Assembly (NCBI RefSeq): GCF_001244735.1 | Contig: NZ_LN868937.1 | Span: forward strand, 1,650,797 to 1,714,796 | DNA: 64,000 nt | DNA from: Bacillus andreraoultii | GTDB taxonomy: Bacteria > Bacillota > Bacilli > Bacillales > Caldibacillaceae | Reading direction: 5' to 3' | Shown here: piece after piece, positions 1 through 6,730 of the stretch | How the letters are laid out: each line of letters opens with the position of its first letter | Position numbering within the stretch: the stretch's first letter is position 1 | Program-made: the position numbers and the translations under genes | Notes under the pieces: model-generated | Told to the model about the DNA's origin: nothing | Database searches by the model: none | The model's input: the letters and a program-made list of their open reading frames with translations, nothing else

Positions 1-634
1 TTACTAAGAAAATCATCATGAAAATTGAAATGGTACAAAATATTGGAATTGTTACAAAAGGTAGAAACCAAATAATACTAGCAAGTAGCGAACCGAGGAT
101 TGGACTTAAAACTTTTCCGAGTGTATTGGCGGTTTCGATTATTCCTAGTGATGAACTAACTTTTTCCTTTGAACGAAACATATCGCCAACTAATGGTAAA
201 ACGATTGGGAAAGCACCTGCCGCACCAACACCTTGTAATGTTCTCCCGATAAGGACAAGCCAGTAACCACTTTGCATTTGCCATGAAGAAAATGCGGCAA
301 TTGCCCCACCAATTGCTGTAAGTAGAAGACTCGGAATAATGACTTTCTTTCTACCTAAGCGGTCAGATAAATACCCAGCAATGGGAATAAATAAAATGGC
401 GACTACTGAATAAACTGTGATAATTAAACTTGATTGGAAAGAAGTGATATCTAATTCTTTTTCCATTGTTGGCAAAATGGGTATTAACATTGAATTTCCT
501 AAAGTCATTACAAGAGGTATTGATGCAATCGATACAATCGCCCAGCGCTTATCATCTAGTTGTTTTTCTTTTTTCTTCTTTTCACGTTCCTCACTCGACT
601 CATACTTTTCCCAAAGTGTATCGATGTATTCCAT
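1..634 (-). CDS. MFS drug-type transporter, C-terminus cut by window edge
   Basis: The reverse-strand frame starts at ATG 634-632 and stays open to base 2, giving 211 N-terminal residues. After a charged cytoplasmic leader rich in E and K come about six hydrophobic segments. The family signature GYLSDRLGRKKV sits in the loop between TM2 and TM3, and a GRTLQGVGAAG stretch lies in TM4, typical of proton-coupled DHA1 drug exporters. A GGAGA ribosome site precedes the start. The rest of the gene lies beyond the window. The substrate cannot be told from the sequence. The MFS call is firm; drug export is inference. Confidence 0.85.
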   Translation of the reverse strand, partial: MEYIDTLWEKYESSEEREKKKKEKQLDDKRWAIVSIASIPLVMTLGNSMLIPILPTMEKELDITSFQSSLIITVYSVVAILFIPIAGYLSDRLGRKKVIIPSLLLTAIGGAIAAFSSWQMQSGYWLVLIGRTLQGVGAAGAFPIVLPLVGDMFRSKEKVSSSLGIIETANTLGKVLSPILGSLLASIIWFLPFVTIPIFCTISIFMMIFLV

Positions 635-836
635 TCTGATTCTCCATTTCTCATAGACGTGATGGTTTTATTATATGTAGTAAAATTTTAAAAAAAGATG
701 GTAAAACAAGTTAAGTAGAAATATGGACGTTCATTATGTTATATTGAATACTGACACAATATTGTTATATCTTTAACAAACATAGGAAAATATTCCTTTT
801 ATAATAAGGTTAGAATATATTTTGGAGGGGTTTAAG

Positions 837-1139
837 ATGAATCTCGAGGAAAATATATATAATGAATTAAAATATGTATTTGATCCCGAAATTGGTGTGA
901 ATATTGTTGATTTAGGCTATGTAGATCATATCGAAATCGTTAATGAATCTACAGTTAAAATTTCTTTAGTTTTTTTAACCGATGACTTAGTACAGCAAGA
1001 TTATATTTGTTCCGGTGTGGAGTTTGCAGCTCTGTCTGTTGAAGGAATAAATAAAGTTATCGTTGTTAAAGAAGCAGTTAAGTGGAACCCTAATCGACTA
1101 AATGAAAAGATGAAAAGAGAACTGATTGGAATAAATTAA
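837..1139 (+). CDS. DUF59/MIP18-family metal-sulfur cluster assembly protein
   Basis: This 100-residue protein has the DUF59 pattern: an N-terminal LKYVFDPEIGVNIVDLGYVD segment, then a beta strand and the helix region around CSGVEF. The family (PaaD, SufT, MIP18, Bacillus YitW) helps maturation of Fe-S proteins in the cytosol. An upstream TTG at 822 would also open the frame, but GGAGGGG at 824-830 is the ribosome site for ATG 837, so that start is chosen. A strong terminator follows, so it appears monocistronic. The exact client protein is unknown. Confidence 0.85.
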   Translation: MNLEENIYNELKYVFDPEIGVNIVDLGYVDHIEIVNESTVKISLVFLTDDLVQQDYICSGVEFAALSVEGINKVIVVKEAVKWNPNRLNEKMKRELIGIN

Positions 1140-1143
1140 TCGT

Positions 1144-1177
1144 AAAAAAACCGATTGTGATATCAATCGGTTTTTTA
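1144..1177 (+). terminator. Rho-independent terminator after the DUF59 gene
   Basis: The stem CCGATTG / CAATCGG with loop TGATAT is extended by an A-run and a T-run, so it could work in both directions. Confidence 0.85.
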
Positions 1178-1241
1178 TCTTACATCTATTGATTTCACTA
1201 GCATTCACTTCTATAATGTTTACAGAAGGAGTTGAACGATC

Positions 1242-1457
1242 ATGATTCATAAAGATTGGCAAGAAAGAAAGACGATAAAAAACGTTAAATGTGTACATAC
1301 AAATGCAAAAAAATATATGGTTAATCATATGTTAACAGTTGATAAAGTTTATGAAGTGAAAAATGAAACAGATGAGTTTTATTTTGTACTCGATAATTCT
1401 GGACGAATTGGCGGATACTATAAAGAGTATTTTATCGATGTGAGAGAAAATTCCTGA
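1242..1457 (+). CDS. DUF6501-like small protein
   Basis: A 71-residue cytosolic protein starting at ATG 1242 after GAAGGAG. The sequence has the pattern I recall for the small Bacillaceae DUF6501 family: W-x-E-R near the start, KCVHTNAKKY in the middle, then YEVKNETDEFYF and a GGYYKEYF end. The role is unknown. The composition suggests a compact beta-rich domain with no membrane segment and no signal peptide. A weak hairpin followed by T residues (about 1449-1477) overlaps the stop region and may end the transcript before nnr. Family assignment is from memory. Confidence 0.8.
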   Translation: MIHKDWQERKTIKNVKCVHTNAKKYMVNHMLTVDKVYEVKNETDEFYFVLDNSGRIGGYYKEYFIDVRENS

Positions 1458-1526
1458 GTGACGCAGGGATTTTTTCTTTTCTATGGTTAAGAACATGAAA
1501 ATATCAAATAATGGGAGGAACGTATC

Positions 1527-2975
1527 ATGTGGATCTACAATGAGAGTGATATCAGGAATGCAGATGATACGGCAGAGAGAAACGGTTTGTCAGGAAATAC
1601 ACTAATGGAGTTAGCTGGTAGAGGTTTATTTGAGAAAATTAAACAAATCGTGCCGAAAACAAATCGAATTTTAATATTAAGTGGACGTGGAAATAATGGT
1701 GGAGACGGTATTGTGTTAGCTCGTTACTTAAAGCAGGTAGGTTATGATGTTGAATTAACATTTCCATTTGGAGAATCAAAAACGGATGCTGCAAAGGAAC
1801 ATTTTCGTTACTATAAAAGTTTAGGCTATACATCAGCGAATAAGGTTGATGATCAAAATTACGATACGATTGTTGATGCTTTATTAGGAGTAGGGACAAG
1901 ACTGCCATTAAATAAATCATTTCAAGCTCTGCTAGAATGGTGTAATAAACAATATGCATTGAGAATTGCCATTGATTTACCAACAGGAGTACAAGCGGAT
2001 TGCGGCGATGTCGAAGTTGCCTTTAAAGCTCACTATACATTTTCTTTACACGGATTTAAACCTGCCACATTTCTTTCTCCTTCTTATCAATATTTCGGTA
2101 AGGTTGAAAGCATTGATATTGGTCTACCTCACAGCTCCAATTGGCGAATATGGACGAGGGAAGATGTCAATCACTCATTACAGAGGAGGGGACGTGATTC
2201 GCATAAAGGAACGTTTGGTACAGGGCTGCTCGTTGCTGGGACAGATGAGATGCCTGGTAGCGCCTTATTAGCAGGTTTAGGTGCAATGAAGATTGGTATT
2301 GGGAAATTAATCATTGCAACGAGCTCTCATGCATCAGGGATCATTGCGACGAAATTACCAGAGGCAACGTTTCTCCATGGGGGATTACAAACTTTAACAA
2401 CGAATTCGTTTCCTTCTAATATTAAGGCGATGGCAATTGGTCCCGGTTTAACCGACCGCGATCAAATCGAACATCTTCTCGAAAAAGTATGGGGTTTTGA
2501 TATACCAATTATCTTAGATGCAGGGGCATTGTATAAAAGAACATATAAAATAAGGAAAGCACCGGTTCTTATTACGCCTCATCCAGGAGAGTTTAGTCGA
2601 TTAACCGGTTATAGCATAAAGGAAATTCAAGCAAATCGGTTACACCTTGCAAGTACATACGCTAAAGAAAATAATTTAATAGTTGTTTTAAAAGGTGCGA
2701 ATACCGTCATTGCATATCCTGATGGAACCGGGTTTATTAACACGACAGGAAATGCTGCATTAGCAAAAGGGGGTTCCGGTGATACGTTAACTGGAATGAT
2801 TCTTGGTCTTATTTGTAGTGAAAATGATATAAAAAGTGCTGTGAATAATGCGGTTTATTTACATGGTTTTTGTGCTGATGAACTTGTTCGAAATCATAAT
2901 GAACGAACGATTGTCGCAAGTGACTTAACATCTGTTCTAGGTACTGTTTTGAATCGATTGCAGTCACAAAAATGA
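1527..2975 (+). CDS. nnr: Bifunctional NAD(P)H-hydrate epimerase / ADP-dependent dehydratase
   Basis: The 482-residue protein joins two repair enzymes. Residues 1 to about 205 form the YjeF_N epimerase, with the GRGNNGGDGIVLARYL nucleotide loop and DALLGVGT. Residues about 210-480 form the ribokinase-like dehydratase, with LITPHPGEFSRLTG, a KG-A-N-T loop and the catalytic GGSGDTLTG near residue 420. It epimerises damaged NAD(P)HX and dehydrates the S form back to NAD(P)H using ADP (in Bacillus) or ATP. GGGAGG precedes ATG 1527. Length matches fused Nnr proteins. The crcB pair follows 14 bp downstream and may be cotranscribed. Confidence 0.93.
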   Translation: MWIYNESDIRNADDTAERNGLSGNTLMELAGRGLFEKIKQIVPKTNRILILSGRGNNGGDGIVLARYLKQVGYDVELTFPFGESKTDAAKEHFRYYKSLGYTSANKVDDQNYDTIVDALLGVGTRLPLNKSFQALLEWCNKQYALRIAIDLPTGVQADCGDVEVAFKAHYTFSLHGFKPATFLSPSYQYFGKVESIDIGLPHSSNWRIWTREDVNHSLQRRGRDSHKGTFGTGLLVAGTDEMPGSALLAGLGAMKIGIGKLIIATSSHASGIIATKLPEATFLHGGLQTLTTNSFPSNIKAMAIGPGLTDRDQIEHLLEKVWGFDIPIILDAGALYKRTYKIRKAPVLITPHPGEFSRLTGYSIKEIQANRLHLASTYAKENNLIVVLKGANTVIAYPDGTGFINTTGNAALAKGGSGDTLTGMILGLICSENDIKSAVNNAVYLHGFCADELVRNHNERTIVASDLTSVLGTVLNRLQSQK

Positions 2976-2989
2976 GTTGAGGTGGGAAT

Positions 2990-3388
2990 ATGTGGCTATA
3001 TATAGGAATTGGTGGAATAATCGGAAGTTTATTGCGTTATTGCGCCACATTAATAGTAAAAAGTGCACATTTTCCTTTTGCGACTTTAACCGTTAATATA
3101 GTTGGATCATTTTTACTTGGTTTTTTGTCAAGTTATTTCTCAACAAAAAATTTTCAACAAACAAAAATGTATACAGCTATAACAACAGGTATTATCGGTT
3201 CCTTTACAACATTTTCTACGTTTAGTAATGATATAATCGATTTAATAGAAGGACACGAGTATTTATTTAGTATTGTCTATTTAGCGGTCTCAATTATACT
3301 TGGTTTAGTCCTCGCTATGTTTGGAATGTATATAGGTCGAAAGTTGCGGTCGTTGGGCATGAGAAAGGATCGGTTAAATTCACAATGA
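2990..3388 (+). CDS. crcB1: Fluoride ion channel subunit CrcB/Fluc 1
   Basis: A 132-residue protein with four membrane helices. It carries the Fluc hallmarks: an early GGIIGSLLRY, the TLTVNIVGSFLLG helix, and the GSFTTFSTFS motif whose phenylalanines and threonines line the fluoride pore. Flucs are dual-topology dimers that export toxic fluoride. The stop overlaps the start of the second crcB by four bases (ATGA), so the two are translationally coupled, as in Gram-positive species whose channel is a heterodimer. I saw no fluoride riboswitch: the gene begins 14 bp after nnr. Confidence 0.93.
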   Translation: MWLYIGIGGIIGSLLRYCATLIVKSAHFPFATLTVNIVGSFLLGFLSSYFSTKNFQQTKMYTAITTGIIGSFTTFSTFSNDIIDLIEGHEYLFSIVYLAVSIILGLVLAMFGMYIGRKLRSLGMRKDRLNSQ

Positions 3389-3735
3389 ACGGATTGTTAG
3401 TTGCAATTGGTGGATTTTTTGGAGCAATTTGTCGGTATTATATGAGTAGTTACTTCAATAAAAAATGGGGTTATATTCCTTTAGGAACTCTTTTCGTAAA
3501 TATCGTAGGTTCATTTTTATTAGGGGTTTTACTTGTAATAGAAGTTAAGTCAGAGCTTTATTTGGTTTTTGGAGTCGGCTTTCTAGGTGCATTTACGACA
3601 TTTTCCACATTTATCGTTGAAATTAGTAAGTTTCTGGAGACTAAACAATCTCGTCAAGCAATAATCTATCTAATTGTAAGTATTATACTTGGAATGATAG
3701 CCGCAATTGTCGGGGTTTTAATCGGAAGGAATTAA
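3385..3735 (+). CDS. crcB2: Fluoride ion channel subunit CrcB/Fluc 2
   Basis: The second Fluc paralogue, 116 residues and four membrane segments, with GGFFGAICRYY at the start, TLFVNIVGSFLLG in TM2 and GAFTTFSTF in TM3. ATG 3385 overlaps the end of crcB1. Paired, divergent copies generally have opposite membrane topologies and form a heterodimer; here the charge bias fits that idea, because the C-terminal tail of subunit 1 is strongly positive while subunit 2 ends in a short GRN. A strong terminator follows. Confidence 0.93.
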   Translation: MNGLLVAIGGFFGAICRYYMSSYFNKKWGYIPLGTLFVNIVGSFLLGVLLVIEVKSELYLVFGVGFLGAFTTFSTFIVEISKFLETKQSRQAIIYLIVSIILGMIAAIVGVLIGRN

Positions 3736-3766
3736 TTTTTATAAGCAAACCGTAAATTGATTCATT

Positions 3767-3806
3767 AACGGGTTCCAAAGATGACTGATCTTGGAACCCG
3801 TTTTTA
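3767..3806 (+). terminator. Terminator after the crcB pair
   Basis: The long stem CGGGTTCCAA / TTGGAACCCG is followed by TTTTT. It ends the nnr-crcB transcript just before a convergent small ORF. Confidence 0.9.
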
Positions 3807-3962
3807 TTACTTCTTTTTCTTTTTACCTAAATTTGTATGATTTCCAGTTGTAGCCTCATATCCAACTTGATAAATTCCACGATTTGAATGTTTCACTGCT
3901 TTTGGTATTTTATATTGATCGATATTTTCTTGATATTGTCTAGAATCATAATGTGTTTTCAG
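3807..3962 (-). CDS. Small basic protein ORF with probable CTG start
   Basis: The reverse strand carries an open frame ending at TAA 3809-3807 with a Lys-rich tail (LGKKKKK). No ATG, GTG or TTG lies in frame at its beginning. CTG 3962-3960 sits 6-7 bases after an AGGTGGG ribosome site and gives 51 residues, including HYDSRQYQ and GIYQVGYEATTGN. The ATG upstream at about 3986 is in another frame and stops quickly. The protein is hydrophilic and basic, like many small spore or stress proteins of Bacillaceae, but I do not recognise it. It could also be a remnant. Confidence 0.4.
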   Translation of the reverse strand: MKTHYDSRQYQENIDQYKIPKAVKHSNRGIYQVGYEATTGNHTNLGKKKKK

Positions 3963-4158
3963 TTGGTTCCCACCTACCTTTTTTCATGTCTTAAATTTGT
4001 CCAAACGTTTAAGGTTAAAGCTTAATAAAATTATGGAATGGAAGTTATTTCTTGAAATAAATGTGTGTTCTTTACGTAAAAATAGGCAAAATAAAAGTAT
4101 AACGAAAATTTGTTAAAAAAGAAGTCGTTATATTAACTTAAAAAAGGAGTGCCGAAAT

Positions 4159-4338
4159 ATGGATTATTATAAGGAGTCTAGTCAATTAGCGGGAAAACAC
4201 TATGACCCAAGTATGAGAACAAAAGAAAATAAAAATCAGTTTCAAAAAGGCCTTAGTGTGACTCATGAACAAATTTCTGATAATTATATGGAGGGTACAG
4301 TTGACCAGTATGTAGTTGAGCAAAACGATAATATGTAG
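4159..4338 (+). CDS. YozQ-like DUF4025 small protein
   Basis: A 59-residue acidic protein below most ORF length cut-offs. ATG 4159 follows AAAGGAG. The pattern of an N-terminal SSQLAGKHYDPS, a central KGLSVTHEQISDNYMEG and an acidic C-terminus matches Bacillus YozQ (DUF4025) as I remember it. The function is unknown; it has no membrane segment or Cys. It has its own terminator and no close partner. Coding support comes from the ribosome site, the family-like pattern and the terminator directly after the stop. Confidence 0.75.
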   Translation: MDYYKESSQLAGKHYDPSMRTKENKNQFQKGLSVTHEQISDNYMEGTVDQYVVEQNDNM

Positions 4339-4348
4339 AAATTAAAAA

Positions 4349-4382
4349 ATAATGGGTTGTTTAAATATGAGCAACCCTTTTT
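4349..4382 (+). terminator. Terminator after the YozQ-like gene
   Basis: The stem GGGTTG / CAACCC with a 12-base loop is followed by TTTTTT. Confidence 0.85.
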
Positions 4383-4387
4383 TGCTA

Positions 4388-4497
4388 ATAGGAAAGTATA
4401 AATTTTCAAATTTCTACTTTTCTTGTGCGCTTTTAGCAGCATGATATCGCAGCCGAAAACGAACTCTAGTCTTTTGGTCGCCTAAAGGCTTGGACGC
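4388..4497 (+). repeat. Repeat family A, copy A1, exact duplicate of A2
   Basis: This 110-bp stretch is identical, base for base, to 8418-8527. It begins with a GGAAAGTATAAATTTTC head and ends at GGCTTGGACGC. Other family A copies continue with a GAGTTTTCTTTAT-like tail. This copy instead runs straight into the 3' end of an unrelated reading frame, so its right junction looks recombinant. Confidence 0.9.
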
Positions 4498-4498
4498 T

Positions 4499-4585
4499 CC
4501 AAAACCACAAGACCAACAAGATATCAACGGAAACGATAACGACAGTGATAGTATATATGATCAAATAGACATAAATAATTTATGA
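4499..4585 (+). pseudogene. 3' remnant of a Gln/Asp/Asn-rich gene
   Basis: Directly after repeat A1, a frame encodes 28 residues beginning PKPQDQQDING and ending IDINNL, then TGA. A good terminator follows at 4597-4639. There is no start codon or ribosome site. The simplest reading is that the 5' part of a gene was lost when the repeat junction formed. Low-complexity composition limits confidence. Confidence 0.4.
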
Positions 4586-4596
4586 TGACGAAACGA

Positions 4597-4639
4597 AATG
4601 GCATTAGTCCAATGCAATAAAGAACTAATGCCATTTTTT
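4597..4639 (+). terminator. Terminator
   Basis: Perfect 12-bp stem AATGGCATTAGT / ACTAATGCCATT followed by TTTT. It lies downstream of the gene remnant and is A/T-flanked on both sides, so it could also end the reverse-strand membrane gene. Confidence 0.85.
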
Positions 4640-4676
4640 ACATTCCAATAGTGGTTTAATTATTGATTTTTTAACA

Positions 4677-4972
4677 TTATTTACTTATTTTCTTTTTGTT
4701 TATAAAAAATAAACTTAATAAGAATACTACCCCTGAAATGATTGAAAGGGTTAAATTCATAGAACCCGGTGACTTGTTAAACTCATCAACTATAATTCCC
4801 TCTTGAAATAATAGCACTAAGGCTATTACTAAAAAAAATAATGAGTTAAACAGCACATAATAATTACTTTTAATTTTATTCTGAAAGAAAATAAATATAG
4901 AAAATTGACTATCGTGAAAAAAAGTATAAGATAAAACAAGGGTGCTAGCAAAGTGAATTCTTCTCCTAACAT
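4677..4972 (-). pseudogene. Small three-helix membrane protein gene, frameshifted
   Basis: On the reverse strand AAGGAGG precedes ATG 4972, which opens MLGEEFTLLAPLFY and a hydrophobic helix, but the frame stops after 47 residues. A second frame, entered near 4885-4895, continues with YYVLFNSLFFLVIALVLL and a third helix, ending INKKKISK at 4677. The span is 296 bp, not a multiple of three, as expected for a single base gain or loss. Joined, the product would be about 98 residues with three membrane helices. I do not recognise the family; an immunity-like or phage-type membrane protein is possible but unproven. Confidence 0.55.
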
Positions 4973-5086
4973 TTAAAATCCTCCTTAATCCTTTGTCACA
5001 ATATTATAACACAAAAATTGCCATTTTTTTAAATAAATGTAATCATTGCAATAAGTAGAATAATAAATGTAAAAGGAGACGGAGAA

Positions 5087-5691
5087 ATGAAAAAACTTTG
5101 GGGTTCTTACTTGTTTCTATTCTGATTTTTTCTACTGTTCCAATTACTGCGAATGCAGAGACTGATAATTTAGGTTATGAGTACACTCCAAAAAAGGCAA
5201 GTGAAATTGATTTTGCTGATGGGGATTTCTTTATAGCCTTACTATCAGGTGATCCATTAAGTGAAGATGCTGTTTATGCTGTGTATGAAACAAGTGAATT
5301 AGAAAGATTTGAACGGGAACATTTCGGCATGAATAACAGTGTAGCAACTTTAGCAGCTAAAAATCCACCGACCAAATTTTCCGATTATTACTCCAAATCT
5401 AATTGGAGAAAACGATCTGACGGAATCACTTTATCTGTTTACCCTAAAAAACTTGCATGGACGAAACACCCTAATCCAGTCGTCCAAGCTCACTACGAAA
5501 AATACAGATGGCAAGTAGTATATAATAAACATAAAGGGAGTAAGCATTGGAAAAATACCGCAAGCATGAAGGCGCAATTACGGTGCCATGCAGAGACGGT
5601 AAGAGGTTTAAAAAATCCATGGAATTTAGAACCATGGCGCAAAACTAGTAATTATGCAAAAGTAGTTGCAAAAGCTTGCAATCCAAAATAA
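5087..5691 (+). CDS. DUF2599-domain secreted protein, frameshift in signal peptide
   Basis: The C-terminal half has the DUF2599 pattern: a Trp-rich start (SNWRKRSDGITLSVYPK), then MKAQLRCHAE and the hallmark NPWNLEPWR ... ACNP, with two Cys that probably form a disulfide. The frame open from TTG 5098 reads a perfect signal-peptide core and cleavage site (TVPITANA), but its natural start, ATG 5087 behind GGAGACGGAG, is one base out of phase across a six-A run. One extra A would restore a normal MKKT...ANA signal. Secretion is therefore expected only if the run is misread or the base is an error. Family function is unknown. Confidence 0.7.
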
Positions 5692-5845
5692 TAATAATGC
5701 GATCTGTTTTCGGTATCAAACCATAACAAATCTATAATTTTATTTTTATAATACGTAAAAAGGTCGATTCTACTCACTATGTTTATGCGATTATGTATAG
5801 AATCAGCATATGTGGAATAAATACTTATAAAGGGAGTTGGTTTAG

Positions 5846-6369
5846 TTGAAAAGCACTATCAAAAAGAGTCTGTTTAAATCTCTTGCGATAGTTTTAACGT
5901 TAGCTTTGTTCTTGAGGTCTTGCCTATTTCTGCAAGTGCTAACAGCGCAACCAATGATTTAAACGATCAAGAGGAAAAAGGGTTATTAATCATAAAGCTA
6001 TTAGAGTTAAATGAAACTAAAACTAATTTTTCATCATTTGACGATATACAAGCTAAAAAAAGTGGGCTAACTAGTGAGGAAATATCTAATGTTAAAGCAA
6101 CCTTTTTGAATTTATCTGATTAACAGGCATCACCTTTCATAGAGGCGAAAATCCAAATGGAAAGTAGTAATCCTTATGTAACTGCTTCATATAAAGCCAC
6201 TCTCAAACTTGCTGCAACTATAGCTGCTATGGTATTTATAGGGCAAGCACTTATGAATAATTTAATTAATGATTTATATAAATTAGGGGCAAAAAGATTT
6301 TGTAAGACTTGGTCACCTAAATTTAAACCGATAAAGAAATCTTGTAAATCACTAGGATATATCAAGTGA
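5846..6369 (+). pseudogene. Secreted precursor with amphipathic/cationic C-terminus, frameshift plus in-frame stop
   Basis: TTG 5846 after AGGGAG opens a signal-peptide start (KSTIKKSLFKSLAIVLTLAL), then leaves phase near 5911. The next frame continues with the cleavage-like LPISASAN and an acidic region rich in D/E. That frame is broken once by TAA at 6121-6123 and then runs on, in the same phase, to 6369. The second half holds a hydrophobic segment (LAATIAAMVFIGQAL) and a cationic tail with two Cys. The layout of signal, acidic pro-region, hydrophobic helix and basic tail recalls bacteriocin-like precursors, but no family is recognised. Confidence 0.55.
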
Positions 6370-6396
6370 ATATAATACATCAAGTGAGTTGGTTAA

Positions 6397-6528
6397 GTGG
6401 AATTAAAAGAAATATTCTCGTCTAATAAAAAAATTTTTATATTCTCATTGTTAGTTATTGGGATATATAGCATAATCACCTTTATTTCATTGTTTCTTAA
6501 AGATATATTAAAGCTGATTTTTCATTAG
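6397..6528 (+). CDS. Small single-helix membrane protein (hypothetical)
   Basis: GTG 6397 opens 43 residues (VELKEIFSSNKKIF start) with one long hydrophobic segment around IFSLLVIGIYSIITFISLFL, then a short charged end and TAG. The ribosome site (GAGTTGG) is weak. It lies 27 bp after the broken precursor gene, in the position an immunity-type peptide would occupy, but this is speculation. It could be a chance ORF. Confidence 0.35.
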   Translation: MELKEIFSSNKKIFIFSLLVIGIYSIITFISLFLKDILKLIFH

Positions 6529-6604
6529 ACGTTGTATGAAATATAAAACATAAAAAATTGAGGAAATCGAAAGAGACTGGGACAAAACTTTAGTAAAATA
6601 AAAA

Positions 6605-6653
6605 TTAAGGCGTTGGAGCTTACACTAAAAAGTGTAGACCCAACGCCTTTTTT
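6605..6653 (+). terminator. Guard terminator inside the IS left end
   Basis: AAGGCGTTGG (6607-6616) pairs with CCAACGCCTT (6640-6649), with an inner ACACT/AGTGT stem, followed by TTTTTT. It blocks outside transcription from entering the transposase gene. Confidence 0.85.
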
Positions 6654-6674
6654 GTCACAATTCTAGTAAACAAA

Positions 6675-6730
6675 AAGGGCACCTTTTGATAAAATTAAAG
6701 TGACGAAACAATAATTTTGGAGGTGCCCTT
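6675..6730 (+). promoter_or_regulatory. Hairpin masking the transposase ribosome site
   Basis: AAGGGCACCT (6675-6684) is the exact complement of AGGTGCCCTT (6721-6730), which holds the GGAGG-type ribosome site directly before ATG 6731. A transcript entering from outside would fold this hairpin and hide the site; a transcript starting inside the loop region would not. Confidence 0.75.
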
